Positions 33,807 through 42,528 of a DNA stretch of 64,000 bases are shown piece by piece. Under the pieces are notes generated by a model, which saw only the letters and a list, made by a program, of their open reading frames with translations, searched no databases and was not told the DNA's origin. Both the position numbers and the translations under genes were made by a program. The first letter of the stretch is position 1. The number at the start of each line of letters is the position of its first letter. The DNA comes from Acidimicrobiia bacterium. GTDB lineage: Bacteria > Actinomycetota > Acidimicrobiia > Acidimicrobiales > Aldehydirespiratoraceae. Location of the stretch: NCBI GenBank assembly GCA_022819505.1, contig JAJEHD010000018.1, positions 186,001 to 250,000 of the forward strand. The letters run 5' to 3'.

Positions 33807-35470
33807 TCGTCTCGGAGGCCGACGGTGCGGTGGAACAGCAGGGGAGCGTCCGGGTCGTGGGCGAAGTAGCCGAGGCGCTCGAACTGCACCACCTCGCCGG
33901 GCCCGGTCTCACTCAGCGCCGGTTCGACCTTGGCGCCTCCGATGAGCTCGCGGGAGGCGGGGTTGTAGGACTCCAGCGGGTCGCGGCCGTCGGCGCCGGG
34001 CACCGGATCGGTGAACAGGCGGTCGTACAGCGCAACGGTGGCGTCGAGGGCGTGGTCGGCCGAGACCCAGTGGATCGTGGCCCGCACCTTGCGGCCGTCG
34101 GGGGCCTGGCCGCCGCCGGTGTCGGGGTCGTAGGTGCACCGCAGCCGTACGATCTCCCCGTCGGAGTCGGTCTCCACGTTGTTGCAGCGCAGGAAATAGC
34201 CGGCCCTCAGGCGGACCTCCCGACCGGGGGCCAGCCGGTAGAACTTGCGGGGTGGGTCCAGCATGAAGTCGTCGCGCTCGATCCACAGCCGTCCCGAGAA
34301 CGGCACGTCACGCTCCCCGGCGCCGGGATCCTCGGGGTTGTTGACCGCCCGCCGGAGCTCGACACGGTCGGCGGACCAGTTGTCGATGACCACCTCCAGC
34401 GGGCGCAGCACGGCCATGCGACGCAGCGCGGCCCGGTTGTGGTGGGTCCGCACGAACGACTCCAGCAGCTCGATCTCGTGAACGCCGTTCACCCGGGCCA
34501 CGCCGATGTGGGCGCAGAACTCCCGGATGGCCTCGGGCGGGTAGCCCCGGCGCCGCAGGCCCCGCAGCGTGGGCAGGCGAGGATCGTCCCAGCCGTCCAC
34601 CAGCTCCTGCTCCACGAGAGCGCTCAGCCTTCGCTTGGAGGTGACGGTGTGGGTGAGGTTCAGGCGGGCGAACTCGTACTGGCGGGGCCGGTCGCCGGGC
34701 AGCGGCAGATGCTCCAGGTACCAGTCGTAGAGCTGGCGGTGGGCGTCGAACTCCAGCGAGCACAGCGAGTGGGTGACGCCCTCGACGGCGTCGCTCTGGC
34801 CGTGGGCCCAGTCGTAGGTGGGATAGATGCACCAGGCGTCTCCGGTGCGGAAGTGGGCGGCGTGGCGGATCCGGTACATGACCGGGTCGCGCATCAACAT
34901 GTTGGGATGGGCCATGTCGATCCTGGCTCGCAGCACCTTGTCGCCGTCGGCGAACCGGCCGGCCCGCATGTCGCGCAGCAGGCTCAGGTTCTCCTCCGCC
35001 GAGCGGTCCCGGCATGGGCTCTCGACCCCTGGCGTGGTGAAGTCGCCTCGGGTGGCTGAGACAGTCTCGGCGTCCTGGTCGTCCACGTAGGCCAGCCCCT
35101 CGCGCACCAGGTGCTCGGCCCACTCATAGAGCCGCTCGAAGTAGTCCGAGGCGTGGACGGCCTCGCCGTCGGGCGCATATCCCAGCCAGGCGATGTCGTC
35201 GGCGATGGCCTCGGCGTAGGCGGCGTCCTCGCCGGCCGGGTTGGTGTCGTCGAAGCGCAGCCGGCACGCCCCGCCGTGCTCGGCAGCCACCTCGAAGTTG
35301 AGGCACACCGCCTTGGCGTGGCCGATGTGCAGGAACCCGTTGGGCTCGGGCGGGAAGCGGGTCTGCACCCGGCCCCCATAGGTCCCGGCCAAGTTGTCGG
35401 CCCGTACCTGCTCCCGGATGAAATCCAGCGGCCGGGCCGCGCCGGCTGCGTCGGTGTGCGACTCGGCCAT
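33767..35470 (-). CDS. glnS: Glutaminyl-tRNA synthetase
   Basis: A 567-residue class I aminoacyl-tRNA synthetase that charges tRNA-Gln. The HIGH signature is PEPNGFLHIGHAK, and the KMSKS-like loop is VTSKRRLS. The N-terminal FIREQVRADNLAGTYGGRVQTRFP (in part: TRFPPEPNG) and the anticodon-binding beta-barrels at the C-terminus fit GlnRS rather than GluRS. ATG 35470 begins directly after the preceding gene. Many actinobacteria instead make Gln-tRNA by the GatCAB route, so a full GlnRS here is of phylogenetic interest. Confidence 0.94.
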   Translation of the reverse strand: MAESHTDAAGAARPLDFIREQVRADNLAGTYGGRVQTRFPPEPNGFLHIGHAKAVCLNFEVAAEHGGACRLRFDDTNPAGEDAAYAEAIADDIAWLGYAPDGEAVHASDYFERLYEWAEHLVREGLAYVDDQDAETVSATRGDFTTPGVESPCRDRSAEENLSLLRDMRAGRFADGDKVLRARIDMAHPNMLMRDPVMYRIRHAAHFRTGDAWCIYPTYDWAHGQSDAVEGVTHSLCSLEFDAHRQLYDWYLEHLPLPGDRPRQYEFARLNLTHTVTSKRRLSALVEQELVDGWDDPRLPTLRGLRRRGYPPEAIREFCAHIGVARVNGVHEIELLESFVRTHHNRAALRRMAVLRPLEVVIDNWSADRVELRRAVNNPEDPGAGERDVPFSGRLWIERDDFMLDPPRKFYRLAPGREVRLRAGYFLRCNNVETDSDGEIVRLRCTYDPDTGGGQAPDGRKVRATIHWVSADHALDATVALYDRLFTDPVPGADGRDPLESYNPASRELIGGAKVEPALSETGPGEVVQFERLGYFAHDPDAPLLFHRTVGLRDEWANIQKRRQQGS

Positions 35471-35471
35471 G

Positions 35472-36371
35472 TCAGCCGAGAAGGTGAGGAGCCAGGATCC
35501 TCCAGCCGTCCACCGTGGCCTCGGGGCTGTCGGCGAGGACCTGAACGCCCACATGGTCGGCTCCGGCGTCGAGGTGCTCTTGGACCCGGGCGGCGACCTG
35601 TTCGGGGGTGCCCCACACCACGATGGCGTCGACCAGGCGGTCCGAGGGTTCGCCGCCGGGACCGCCGTCGATGTCGGACTGCTCGAAGCCGAGTCGCTTC
35701 AGGTTGTTGATGTAGTTCGGCATCCGCAGGTACATGGCCATGTTCTGGCGGGCCAGGGCACGGGCTGCGGCCGGGTCGGTGTCCAGGACCGCCATCTGCT
35801 CGGGGTACAGGGCCGCGTCGGGGCCCATCACCTGCCGGGCGATGGCGGTGTGCTCGGGCGGCACGAAGTACGGGTGCGCTCCGGCTGTGGCCTCCGCGGA
35901 CAGCTCCAGCATCCTGGGGCCGAGCGCGGCCAGCACCATCTCACCAAGATCCGTCGGGCCGTGGGCAAAGAAGACCGCCTCGCCCATCCGGACGAGATAC
36001 TCGCGCATGTAGCTGAGGGGACGGGAGTACTGGTGCCTGCGGATGTCCTGCACCAGGTGCGCGTGGCTGACTCCGAGCCCCAGCAGGAACCGTCCCGGGA
36101 AGGCTTCCTCGATGGTGCGCTGAGCATTGGCCGTCGTCATCGGATCCCGGGCGTAGATGTTGGCGATGCCAGTGGCGACCTTGATCGACGAGGTGCCTTC
36201 CAACAGGAGAGCAGCCCGCACGAACGCGTCCCGCCCGACCGCCTCCGGGTACCAGATGGCCCCGTAGCCGAGCTCCTCGGCCTCCGCCGCGAACTCCGCT
36301 CCCTGCGCTGACGGCACCGAGTCCAGGATCCCGGTCCAGATCCCGACGCGCCCCAATTCGATGTTGCCCAT
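35472..36371 (-). CDS. F420-dependent LLM-class oxidoreductase
   Basis: A 299-residue luciferase-like (LLM) TIM-barrel flavin/F420 enzyme, resembling the TIGR03620 F420 group. Visible segments are ELGYGAIWYPE, VATGIANIYARDP, FLLGLGVSH and WGTPEQVAARV. ATG 36371 is preferred to an in-frame TTG 15 bases upstream. It probably uses reduced F420 or FMN; the substrate is unknown. It lies immediately before glnS with one base between, so the two are co-transcribed. Confidence 0.87.
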   Translation of the reverse strand: MGNIELGRVGIWTGILDSVPSAQGAEFAAEAEELGYGAIWYPEAVGRDAFVRAALLLEGTSSIKVATGIANIYARDPMTTANAQRTIEEAFPGRFLLGLGVSHAHLVQDIRRHQYSRPLSYMREYLVRMGEAVFFAHGPTDLGEMVLAALGPRMLELSAEATAGAHPYFVPPEHTAIARQVMGPDAALYPEQMAVLDTDPAAARALARQNMAMYLRMPNYINNLKRLGFEQSDIDGGPGGEPSDRLVDAIVVWGTPEQVAARVQEHLDAGADHVGVQVLADSPEATVDGWRILAPHLLG

Positions 36372-36459
36372 GCTCACGGGCCGCAACCTACCGTCGCAGC
36401 CGACCGGTGCACCATGACTACACTCCGGGCACTACGCGACCAGTGGAGGTGCAGTCCCG

Positions 36460-37026
36460 ATGGGGTCCATAGCACGGTTGATGGCAGTCTGTTGTGTGAT
36501 CGCCCTGGCGGCCGTGGGCTGCGGTGACAGCGACGAGTCCGTCGTCTACTCGGCCGACGGCAACGAGGGCGCTACGGCAGCCGCCGAGGTGACCGCGCCC
36601 GACGGCTCGCCGATCGGCACAGTGCAGCTCGTGCAGGGCACGACCGGCGTTCTCGTGACGGTGGACGTTTCGGGCTTGTCACCGGGCGCGCACGGCATCC
36701 ACCTGCACGCTGTGGGCGCCTGCACACCGGACTTCACCGCTGCAGGCGGACACATAAACCCCGGCGAGGGCGTTCACGGCCTGTTGAACCCGGACCGCAC
36801 CGCCGACGCCCAGGACAACGGCGACCTCCCGAACCTCTACGCCGGGGCCGACGGCACCGCCCGGGCCGAGTTCTTCACGACGCTGGTGACGGTGGCGGGC
36901 GGCAGCATGCCGACACTGCTCGACGGCGACGGGTCGACGGTGGTCATCCACGAGAACCCCGACGACCACGAGTCGCAGCCCATCGGCGGTGCCGGAGGCC
37001 GCGTCGGCTGCGGCGTCATCCGATAA
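36460..37026 (+). CDS. Cu/Zn superoxide dismutase-like lipoprotein
   Basis: A 188-residue exported protein with signal ending ALAAVGC (lipobox). The SodC fold is shown by GIHLHAVGAC (two Cu-binding His), AAGGHINP (bridging His), VHG (Zn His), GDLPNL (Zn Asp), VIHENPDDH (fourth Cu His) and GGRVGCGVI (conserved Arg and disulfide Cys). The third zinc His, expected two residues before the Gly of GDLP, is an Asp (DNGDLP). Copper chemistry could persist while zinc binding is altered. It would remove superoxide outside the cell. Single gene, convergent with the DUF1932 gene. Confidence 0.88.
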   Translation: MGSIARLMAVCCVIALAAVGCGDSDESVVYSADGNEGATAAAEVTAPDGSPIGTVQLVQGTTGVLVTVDVSGLSPGAHGIHLHAVGACTPDFTAAGGHINPGEGVHGLLNPDRTADAQDNGDLPNLYAGADGTARAEFFTTLVTVAGGSMPTLLDGDGSTVVIHENPDDHESQPIGGAGGRVGCGVIR

Positions 37027-37062
37027 CCCAGCTCGTCGTCAGTCTCCGAGAAGTCCCCAGCG

Positions 37063-37089
37063 CCGCGACCTGTCGTCTCAGCGTCGCGG
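37063..37089. terminator. Hairpin at a convergent junction
   Basis: CCGCGAC (37063-37069) and GTCGCGG (37083-37089) form a perfect 7-bp stem with a 13-base loop between the convergent SOD and dehydrogenase genes. It may be a bidirectional terminator; there is no T-run. Confidence 0.35.
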
Positions 37090-37106
37090 TCACCGGCCCG
37101 CCAGCC

Positions 37107-37937
37107 TCAGCCCAGGAGCGCTTCGAGCATCTCCTCGACGGTGGTGCCCGGCGCGTCCTTGAAGGCGCCCAGCCGCCGGTACACCTCGCCGGCGGCCCGA
37201 TGGAACCCGTCGGGCAGGCCGGCCTCGGCGAACGTGGCCGCGATCTCGTCCATCTCGCCGGTCCAACGCCACGCCTTGGGGGCCACCTCGCCGGCGGTGC
37301 CGGCAAGCCGTTCGGCCACCCCCGGCAGCGACAGATCCCATTCGGTCAGCAGATCCTCGGCCACGCCCTCGGCCGCGGCCAGAGCGGCCACGGCTGCCAG
37401 CAGGGCGCTGGTGCCCTTTGTCCAGGAGGCGTAGGCCATCTTCAGCGCCGACGCCGTGCCCGGCCCGCCACCGTCCAGCACACGCGGCTCCAGCACCGAG
37501 CCCTCGAATCGGGCCGCGACCCGGGCCGCGTCGGAACCCGACAGGTACAGCCGGGTGGTGCCCGGCCTGATCGCGGGCGGCCCGATCAGGCCGCCGTCCA
37601 CGAAGCTCTCGAAGCGCGACGCGATCTTGCGGGCCGTGGCCGGTGACACTGCGTTGGCGTCCACGTAGCAGCCCTCGAACCCCGCGTCGGCCACCGTGTC
37701 GGCCAGCACCAACGCGCCGTGAGGCGGGCAGACCGAGATCACGACATCCGCGGCAGCGGCCATCGAGGCGACGCTGCCCACATCGGTCAGGCCAGCATCG
37801 GCGGCCCGCTTGCGGGTCGCTTCCGAACGGTCGTGGCTGGCCCACAGCACGGTGCCGGCGCAGGCGGCGGCGACGGTCGCGCCCATGGCCCCCGGATGCA
37901 GGATCCCTGTTACGGCGCCGTGCCGCGAGGTGCTCAC
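37107..37937 (-). CDS. NAD(P)-binding dehydrogenase with DUF1932 domain
   Basis: A 276-residue protein of the 6-phosphogluconate/3-hydroxyisobutyrate dehydrogenase superfamily with the C-terminal DUF1932 domain. The Rossmann part starts GILHPGAMGATVAAA (residues 11-25) and has VISVCPPHGAL. The second domain has ALKMAYASWTKGTSALLAA with the conserved Lys. Substrates of this group are mostly unknown. It is the last gene of the leftward lig-liv run, 9 bases after livF, which suggests a role in oxidising the imported or cleaved aromatic-derived acid. Confidence 0.85.
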   Translation of the reverse strand: MSTSRHGAVTGILHPGAMGATVAAACAGTVLWASHDRSEATRKRAADAGLTDVGSVASMAAAADVVISVCPPHGALVLADTVADAGFEGCYVDANAVSPATARKIASRFESFVDGGLIGPPAIRPGTTRLYLSGSDAARVAARFEGSVLEPRVLDGGGPGTASALKMAYASWTKGTSALLAAVAALAAAEGVAEDLLTEWDLSLPGVAERLAGTAGEVAPKAWRWTGEMDEIAATFAEAGLPDGFHRAAGEVYRRLGAFKDAPGTTVEEMLEALLG

Positions 37938-37946
37938 GAGCGAGGA

Positions 37947-38696
37947 TCAGGCGTCGGCCTGGCCCAGGTACGAGGCCCGCAGGTCGGGGTGGGCCAGGAG
38001 GTTCTCGGCAGAGTCGTCGAGCACCACCCGGCCGGTCTGAAGGACCCAGCCCCGATCGGCGATGGACAGCGCCATGTTGGCGTTCTGCTCCACCATGAAC
38101 ACGGTCAGCCCGGCCGCGTGAATCTGCTGGATGAGTTCGAAGTTCTGCTGCACCAGCGCGGGGGCCAGACCCATCGACGGCTCGTCCATCAGCAGCACCC
38201 GTGGCTTGGCCATGAGCGCCCGGCCCATGGCCACCATCTGCTGCTCGCCTCCCGAGAGCGTGCCCGCCTTCTGGCCGAGGCGCTCCTTGACCCGGGGGAA
38301 CAGATCGAAGATCCGCTCCAGGTCGGCGGCGATGCCGTCGGTGTCGCTGCGCAGGTAGGCGCCCAGATCCAGGTTCTCCCGCACGCTGAGCCGCTTGAAC
38401 AGGCGGCGGTTCTCCGGGACCATGGTCACGCCCCGGGCAACCCGGTAGCTGGTGGGCCTGTCGTTGACGACCTCACCGTCGAGCACGACCTCGCCCGAGG
38501 TCGGCTTGAGCATCCCCAGCAGCGTCTTGAGGGTGGTGGACTTGCCGCTGGCGTTGCCCCCCAGCAGGCACACCAGCTCTCCCTCGTATATCGAGAGGTC
38601 AACATCCCGCAGGGCGTGAACCGCTCCGTAGTGGGCGTTTACCGAGCGCATCTCCAGCAGCGGTCGCGCTGCCGGCCGGCCTTGGTCGGCGCTCAC
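37947..38696 (-). CDS. livF: Branched-chain-type ABC transporter ATPase LivF
   Basis: A 249-residue ABC ATPase of the LivF type. Walker A is GGNASGKST, the signature is LSGGEQQMVAMGRALM, Walker B is VLLMDEPSMGLAP and the switch segment is VFMVEQNA. VPENRRLFKRLSVRENL is a LivF hallmark. The GTG start at 38696 overlaps the livG stop (GTGA). With LivG it powers the LivHM importer. In this context the cargo is likely to be an aromatic or dicarboxylic acid rather than leucine; that is inference. Confidence 0.93.
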   Translation of the reverse strand: MSADQGRPAARPLLEMRSVNAHYGAVHALRDVDLSIYEGELVCLLGGNASGKSTTLKTLLGMLKPTSGEVVLDGEVVNDRPTSYRVARGVTMVPENRRLFKRLSVRENLDLGAYLRSDTDGIAADLERIFDLFPRVKERLGQKAGTLSGGEQQMVAMGRALMAKPRVLLMDEPSMGLAPALVQQNFELIQQIHAAGLTVFMVEQNANMALSIADRGWVLQTGRVVLDDSAENLLAHPDLRASYLGQADA

Positions 38697-39541
38697 GAGG
38701 TTTCGGCCCCGTGGCCCAGATAGGCCTCGATCACTCGGGGATCGGTGGACACCTCGGCGTAGTCGCCCTCGGCGATCTTGGTGCCGTGGTCGAGCACCAC
38801 CACCCGGTCCGAGACCTCCCGCACCACGTCCATGTGGTGCTCGATGACCACGATGGCGAAGCCCCACTCGTCGCGCAGCCGCCCGATCATCCCGGTGAGC
38901 TCGGCCGACTCCACCGGGTTCATGCCCGCCACAGGCTCGTCGAGCAGGATCAGCTTGGGCTGGGTGGCCATGGCCCTGGCGATCTCGAGGCGGCGCCGGT
39001 TGGCGTAGGACAGGGTGAAGGCCGGCTGGTCGAAGCGATACCCGACCAGCCGGGAGCCGAAGAAGCTGAGGACCTTCTCGGCCCGCTCGCGGATCTCGGT
39101 CTCCTCGCGGCGGAACGACGGCGTGTAGAACAGCGCTCCGAAGGCGTGCTGGCGGGTGCGGCAGTGCTGGGAGACCATCACGTTCTCCAGCACCGTCATG
39201 TTGGCGAACAGCCGCACGTTCTGGAAGGTGCGGGCGATGCCGCGAGCCGTGACCCGGTTGGGGTCAAGGCCCAGCAGCGACGCGCCCTCGAAGACGATGT
39301 CGCCCGCGGCCACCTCGACGGTGGCGGTGATGGCGTTGAACAGGGTGGTCTTGCCCGCGCCGTTGGGGCCGATCACCGAGACGATCTCGCCCTCGTGAAC
39401 CTCGAAGTCGAGCCCGTCGAGGGCGTGCAGGCCGCCGAAGTCGACGCTGAGGTTGCGGGTCTCCAGCAGCGGCCGGCGCCCGTTTCCGTTGGCGGCGGAG
39501 CCCGTCGAGGGCGCTGGCGGGGTTCCGTTGGCAGCGCTCAT
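38693..39541 (-). CDS. livG: Branched-chain-type ABC transporter ATPase LivG
   Basis: A 282-residue ABC ATPase. Walker A is GPNGAGKTT, GIARTFQNVRLFANMTVLENV is the LivG-specific Q-loop block (in part: ARTFQNVRLF), the signature helix is LSYANRRRLEIARAMA and Walker B is LILLDEPVAGMNP. An unconserved Ala/Asn/Pro-rich N-terminal extension of about 20 residues precedes the domain. It overlaps livM by 4 bases (ATGA) and livF by 4 bases, so the transporter subunits are translated in a coupled series. Confidence 0.94.
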   Translation of the reverse strand: MSAANGTPPAPSTGSAANGNGRRPLLETRNLSVDFGGLHALDGLDFEVHEGEIVSVIGPNGAGKTTLFNAITATVEVAAGDIVFEGASLLGLDPNRVTARGIARTFQNVRLFANMTVLENVMVSQHCRTRQHAFGALFYTPSFRREETEIRERAEKVLSFFGSRLVGYRFDQPAFTLSYANRRRLEIARAMATQPKLILLDEPVAGMNPVESAELTGMIGRLRDEWGFAIVVIEHHMDVVREVSDRVVVLDHGTKIAEGDYAEVSTDPRVIEAYLGHGAETS

Positions 39542-41394
39542 GTTGCCGGTGCGGCCTGCGGGCCGCTGCTGCCGTCGTCGTGGTTGTCGTCCTCGACCTG
39601 GCCCTTGAGCCAGGCGTCCTGGGCCATCTCCTGCTGGTGCAGCTCGCGGGATCGGCGCACGCTCGGGATCAGGCCCTCGGGTCGGGCCAGCATCATCCAG
39701 ATCAGCAGCGCCCCGTAGATCAGCAGCTTGAACTCGGAGAACTCAGCCAGCAGGCCAGGCTGTTTGGGTCCGCCCAGCACGCCGATCAGCACCGCCGAGC
39801 CGGCGATCACGCCGACGATGTTGCCCATTCCGCCGAAGATCACCACTACCAGGATCACGATCGAAACCAGGATCAGGAAGCTGTTGGGGAACACCGACCC
39901 GACCTTGGCCGAGAAGATCGCACCGCTGAACGACCCGAGGACCGCGCCCACCACGAAGGCCAGCAGCTTGACGTTCACGGTGTTGATGCCCATGGCCTCA
40001 GCCACCGTCTCGTCCTCGCGAACGGCCATCCAGGCCCGCCCCAGCCGTGACCGCTCCAAGCGCCATGAGACGTAGATGGCCAAGGCGCAGAAGGCGAGCA
40101 CCAGGTAGAAGACCCGGCGCGGGTCGGTGCCGGCCACGCTGGTGAGCCCGAAGATCCCCGCGCCGGGGATCTTGGTGATGCCCTGCGATCCGCCGAACCA
40201 GCCCGACAGCCAGTCCGACAGGAATAGCAGCCGGATGATCTCACCGAACCCGAGCGTGACGATGGCCAGGTAGTCGCCCCGCATCCGGATCACCGGCGCG
40301 CCGATGAACAGCCCCACCAGCCCGGTGATTATCACCACGACGATGAGAGCCGCCAGCCACGGCAGCTCGGGATTGATCCTCGGGGAGGTCGCCGCGGTGA
40401 GCACCGCGGCCGAGTAGCTGCCCACCGCGAAGAAGGCCACATAGCCAAGGTCCAGGATCCCGGCCAGCCCGACCACCACGTTGAGGCCCAGCGCCAGCAG
40501 CACGAACAGCCCGACATTGGCCAGAAGCTCGTTGGTCAGCTTGCCCGCGAACAGGGGTAGGACGATCAGCACCGCGGCGGTGGCGAGGATCAGCAGACCG
40601 TTGGTTCGGGTGCGCTGGGCGCCCTCCAACGCCGCGATATGGGTCCTGGCCTGCTGGATCCGGCCCCGTCCCAGGACCGCCAGGATCCCGGACGCGGCCG
40701 CGAGGCCCAGCGCGCTGGTCCAGTTGATGCCGCCCCGGCGGGCGTACAGCCAGTCGGTCAGCGCCTCCAGGCGCATCCCCTCGGCCAGGTCCACCACCAA
40801 AGGCTCCAGCACGGCTGCGCCCCCCACTGCCAGGGCCATGGTCACCACCGCCCTGCGGGTCCGCGGCCCCAGCAGCCGCAGGGCCCCTCCCAGCGCACCG
40901 ACAGCGGCTCCGATCACCAGCCATATCACCACCGCGAACCAGGTCGCGTTGCCGAAGGCGAGCAGCTCGGCCAGCATCGGGCTCCAGTTGACCAGCGGCT
41001 CGCGCAGGTCGAAGTTGGCCAGCAGCACCGCCAGCAGCGACAGCCCGCCGCCGGCGACGGCCCCGCAGGCTGCGCCCCCGGCCATCTCGTGGGCGCCGGC
41101 CGCGTGAACCGCCATGCCCTCCCGCTTGACCTGGTGCCCCACCCGGTGGCCCGCGGCGAACGGCACTATCAGCAGGGTCAGATAGCCGAGACTCAATACC
41201 GGCTTGACGATCACTCGCTCGTCGAGGCGCACCGGCATGTTCGACAGGGCGATGAAGACCTGCGCGACCGCGCCCACGGCACCCATGCGCACCAGGCGCC
41301 GCCAGTCTTGAGCCAGTGCAGGCCGTGACGCCGCCGGCGGGGGCTCGGCACTCGCGCCGGCTGCTCCGGTCTGCGGGGGCAGGGTGGCGGTCAT
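39538..41394 (-). CDS. livM: Branched-chain-type ABC transporter permease LivM, N-terminally extended
   Basis: A 618-residue membrane protein, nearly twice the usual LivM length (about 320-430). The C-terminal 330 residues are LivM: GLNVVVGLAGILDLGYVAFF, GDYLAIVTLGFGEIIRLL, and AFVVGAVLGSFSGAIF. The first 280 residues hold several further membrane helices (for example YLTLLIVPFAAG, WFAVVIWLVIGAAVGALGGA) without a family I recognise. Similar long LivM proteins occur in actinobacteria. A charged C-terminal tail of about 50 residues follows. It overlaps livH and livG by 4 bases on each side. Confidence 0.9.
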   Translation of the reverse strand: MTATLPPQTGAAGASAEPPPAASRPALAQDWRRLVRMGAVGAVAQVFIALSNMPVRLDERVIVKPVLSLGYLTLLIVPFAAGHRVGHQVKREGMAVHAAGAHEMAGGAACGAVAGGGLSLLAVLLANFDLREPLVNWSPMLAELLAFGNATWFAVVIWLVIGAAVGALGGALRLLGPRTRRAVVTMALAVGGAAVLEPLVVDLAEGMRLEALTDWLYARRGGINWTSALGLAAASGILAVLGRGRIQQARTHIAALEGAQRTRTNGLLILATAAVLIVLPLFAGKLTNELLANVGLFVLLALGLNVVVGLAGILDLGYVAFFAVGSYSAAVLTAATSPRINPELPWLAALIVVVIITGLVGLFIGAPVIRMRGDYLAIVTLGFGEIIRLLFLSDWLSGWFGGSQGITKIPGAGIFGLTSVAGTDPRRVFYLVLAFCALAIYVSWRLERSRLGRAWMAVREDETVAEAMGINTVNVKLLAFVVGAVLGSFSGAIFSAKVGSVFPNSFLILVSIVILVVVIFGGMGNIVGVIAGSAVLIGVLGGPKQPGLLAEFSEFKLLIYGALLIWMMLARPEGLIPSVRRSRELHQQEMAQDAWLKGQVEDDNHDDGSSGPQAAPAT

Positions 41395-42512
41395 GTGCGG
41401 TCCTCAGCGGGGAGGCGCTCGCCGAATATCCCGGCCGGACGCAGCAACAGAACACCGATCAGCACCGCGAAGGCGACCGCGTCGCGCAGCTGCGACACGC
41501 CGCTGACCCCCAGCGGCTCCAGGATCAGCAGCGGACCCACCGACTCGGCCACGCCGATCGACAGCCCTCCGGCCATGGCCCCGCCGAGATGGCCGATGCC
41601 GCCCACCACCGCCGCGCTGAACGCCTTGATGCCGGGCAGGAAACCGGTGGTGTGGATCACGCTGCGGAACAGGATCCCCCACAGGATCCCGGCCAGACCG
41701 GCCATGGCACCGCCCACCGCGAACACCTTCACGATGGTGCGGTTGACGTTGATGCCCATGAGCGCGGCGATCTCCGCGTCCTCGGCCACCGCCCGCATCG
41801 CCTTGCCGCCCTTGGTGTGCTCCACCAGGTACCACAGCACCCCCATCGACACCGCGGCCACCACCACCACCAGGATCCGGGATCCCTCGATCTGGATGAA
41901 GGTGTGCTTGTCCTTCACCCAGTCGGGCACGTCCGGGTAGGCCTTGGCCGCCGGGCCGAGCAGCACGATCGAGGCGTTCTGGATGAAGAACGACACCCCG
42001 ATGGAGGTGATCAGCGGGATCAGCCGGGGCGACCCCCGCAGGGGTCGGTACGCGACCCGTTCCATGATCACCGCCACCAGCGTGCACACGATCATCGAGA
42101 CGATCACGATGAAGATCAGCGAGCCGATGAAGTTGCTCTCCCAAAGGCCGGCGTCGGCCAGCTTGTTGGAGGTGATCATCCCGGTCATGGCGCCCACCAT
42201 GAACACCTCGCCGTGGGCGAAGTTGATGAACCCCAGCACGCCGTAGACCATCGAATAGCCCAGCGCGATCAGCCCGTACATGCAGCCCTGGGCCACACCG
42301 GAGATGATCAGCCCCCGGAACTGGGCGCCGGTGAGGCCGGTGGCGTCGGGGTTGGCCCAGCGGGCGAAGGGATTGTCGGTGTCTATCTCCTGCCAGATGA
42401 AGGCGAGGATCCCGACGGCGACCAGCGTGAGGATGGCGACCCGCATGAAGGTCAGGAACCAGTCGACGCCGGTGCGGGGCGCCCCGCTCCTGGCGCGACC
42501 TCTTCCGATCAT
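41391..42512 (-). CDS. livH: Branched-chain-type ABC transporter permease LivH
   Basis: A 373-residue permease with eight or more membrane helices. ATG 42512 is the start that gives a short cytoplasmic N-terminus before VDWFLTFMRVAILTLVAVG. LivH motifs are GLIALGYSMVYGVLGFINFAHGEVFM (in part: YGVLGFINFAHGE), a MRAVAEDAEIAALMGINV loop and FLPGIKAFSAAVVGGIGHLGGA. It is 16 bases after the TPP-enzyme gene and overlaps livM by 4 bases. Confidence 0.93.
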   Translation of the reverse strand: MIGRGRARSGAPRTGVDWFLTFMRVAILTLVAVGILAFIWQEIDTDNPFARWANPDATGLTGAQFRGLIISGVAQGCMYGLIALGYSMVYGVLGFINFAHGEVFMVGAMTGMITSNKLADAGLWESNFIGSLIFIVIVSMIVCTLVAVIMERVAYRPLRGSPRLIPLITSIGVSFFIQNASIVLLGPAAKAYPDVPDWVKDKHTFIQIEGSRILVVVVAAVSMGVLWYLVEHTKGGKAMRAVAEDAEIAALMGINVNRTIVKVFAVGGAMAGLAGILWGILFRSVIHTTGFLPGIKAFSAAVVGGIGHLGGAMAGGLSIGVAESVGPLLILEPLGVSGVSQLRDAVAFAVLIGVLLLRPAGIFGERLPAEDRT

Positions 42513-42528
42513 CGGGTTGATCCTAGTG

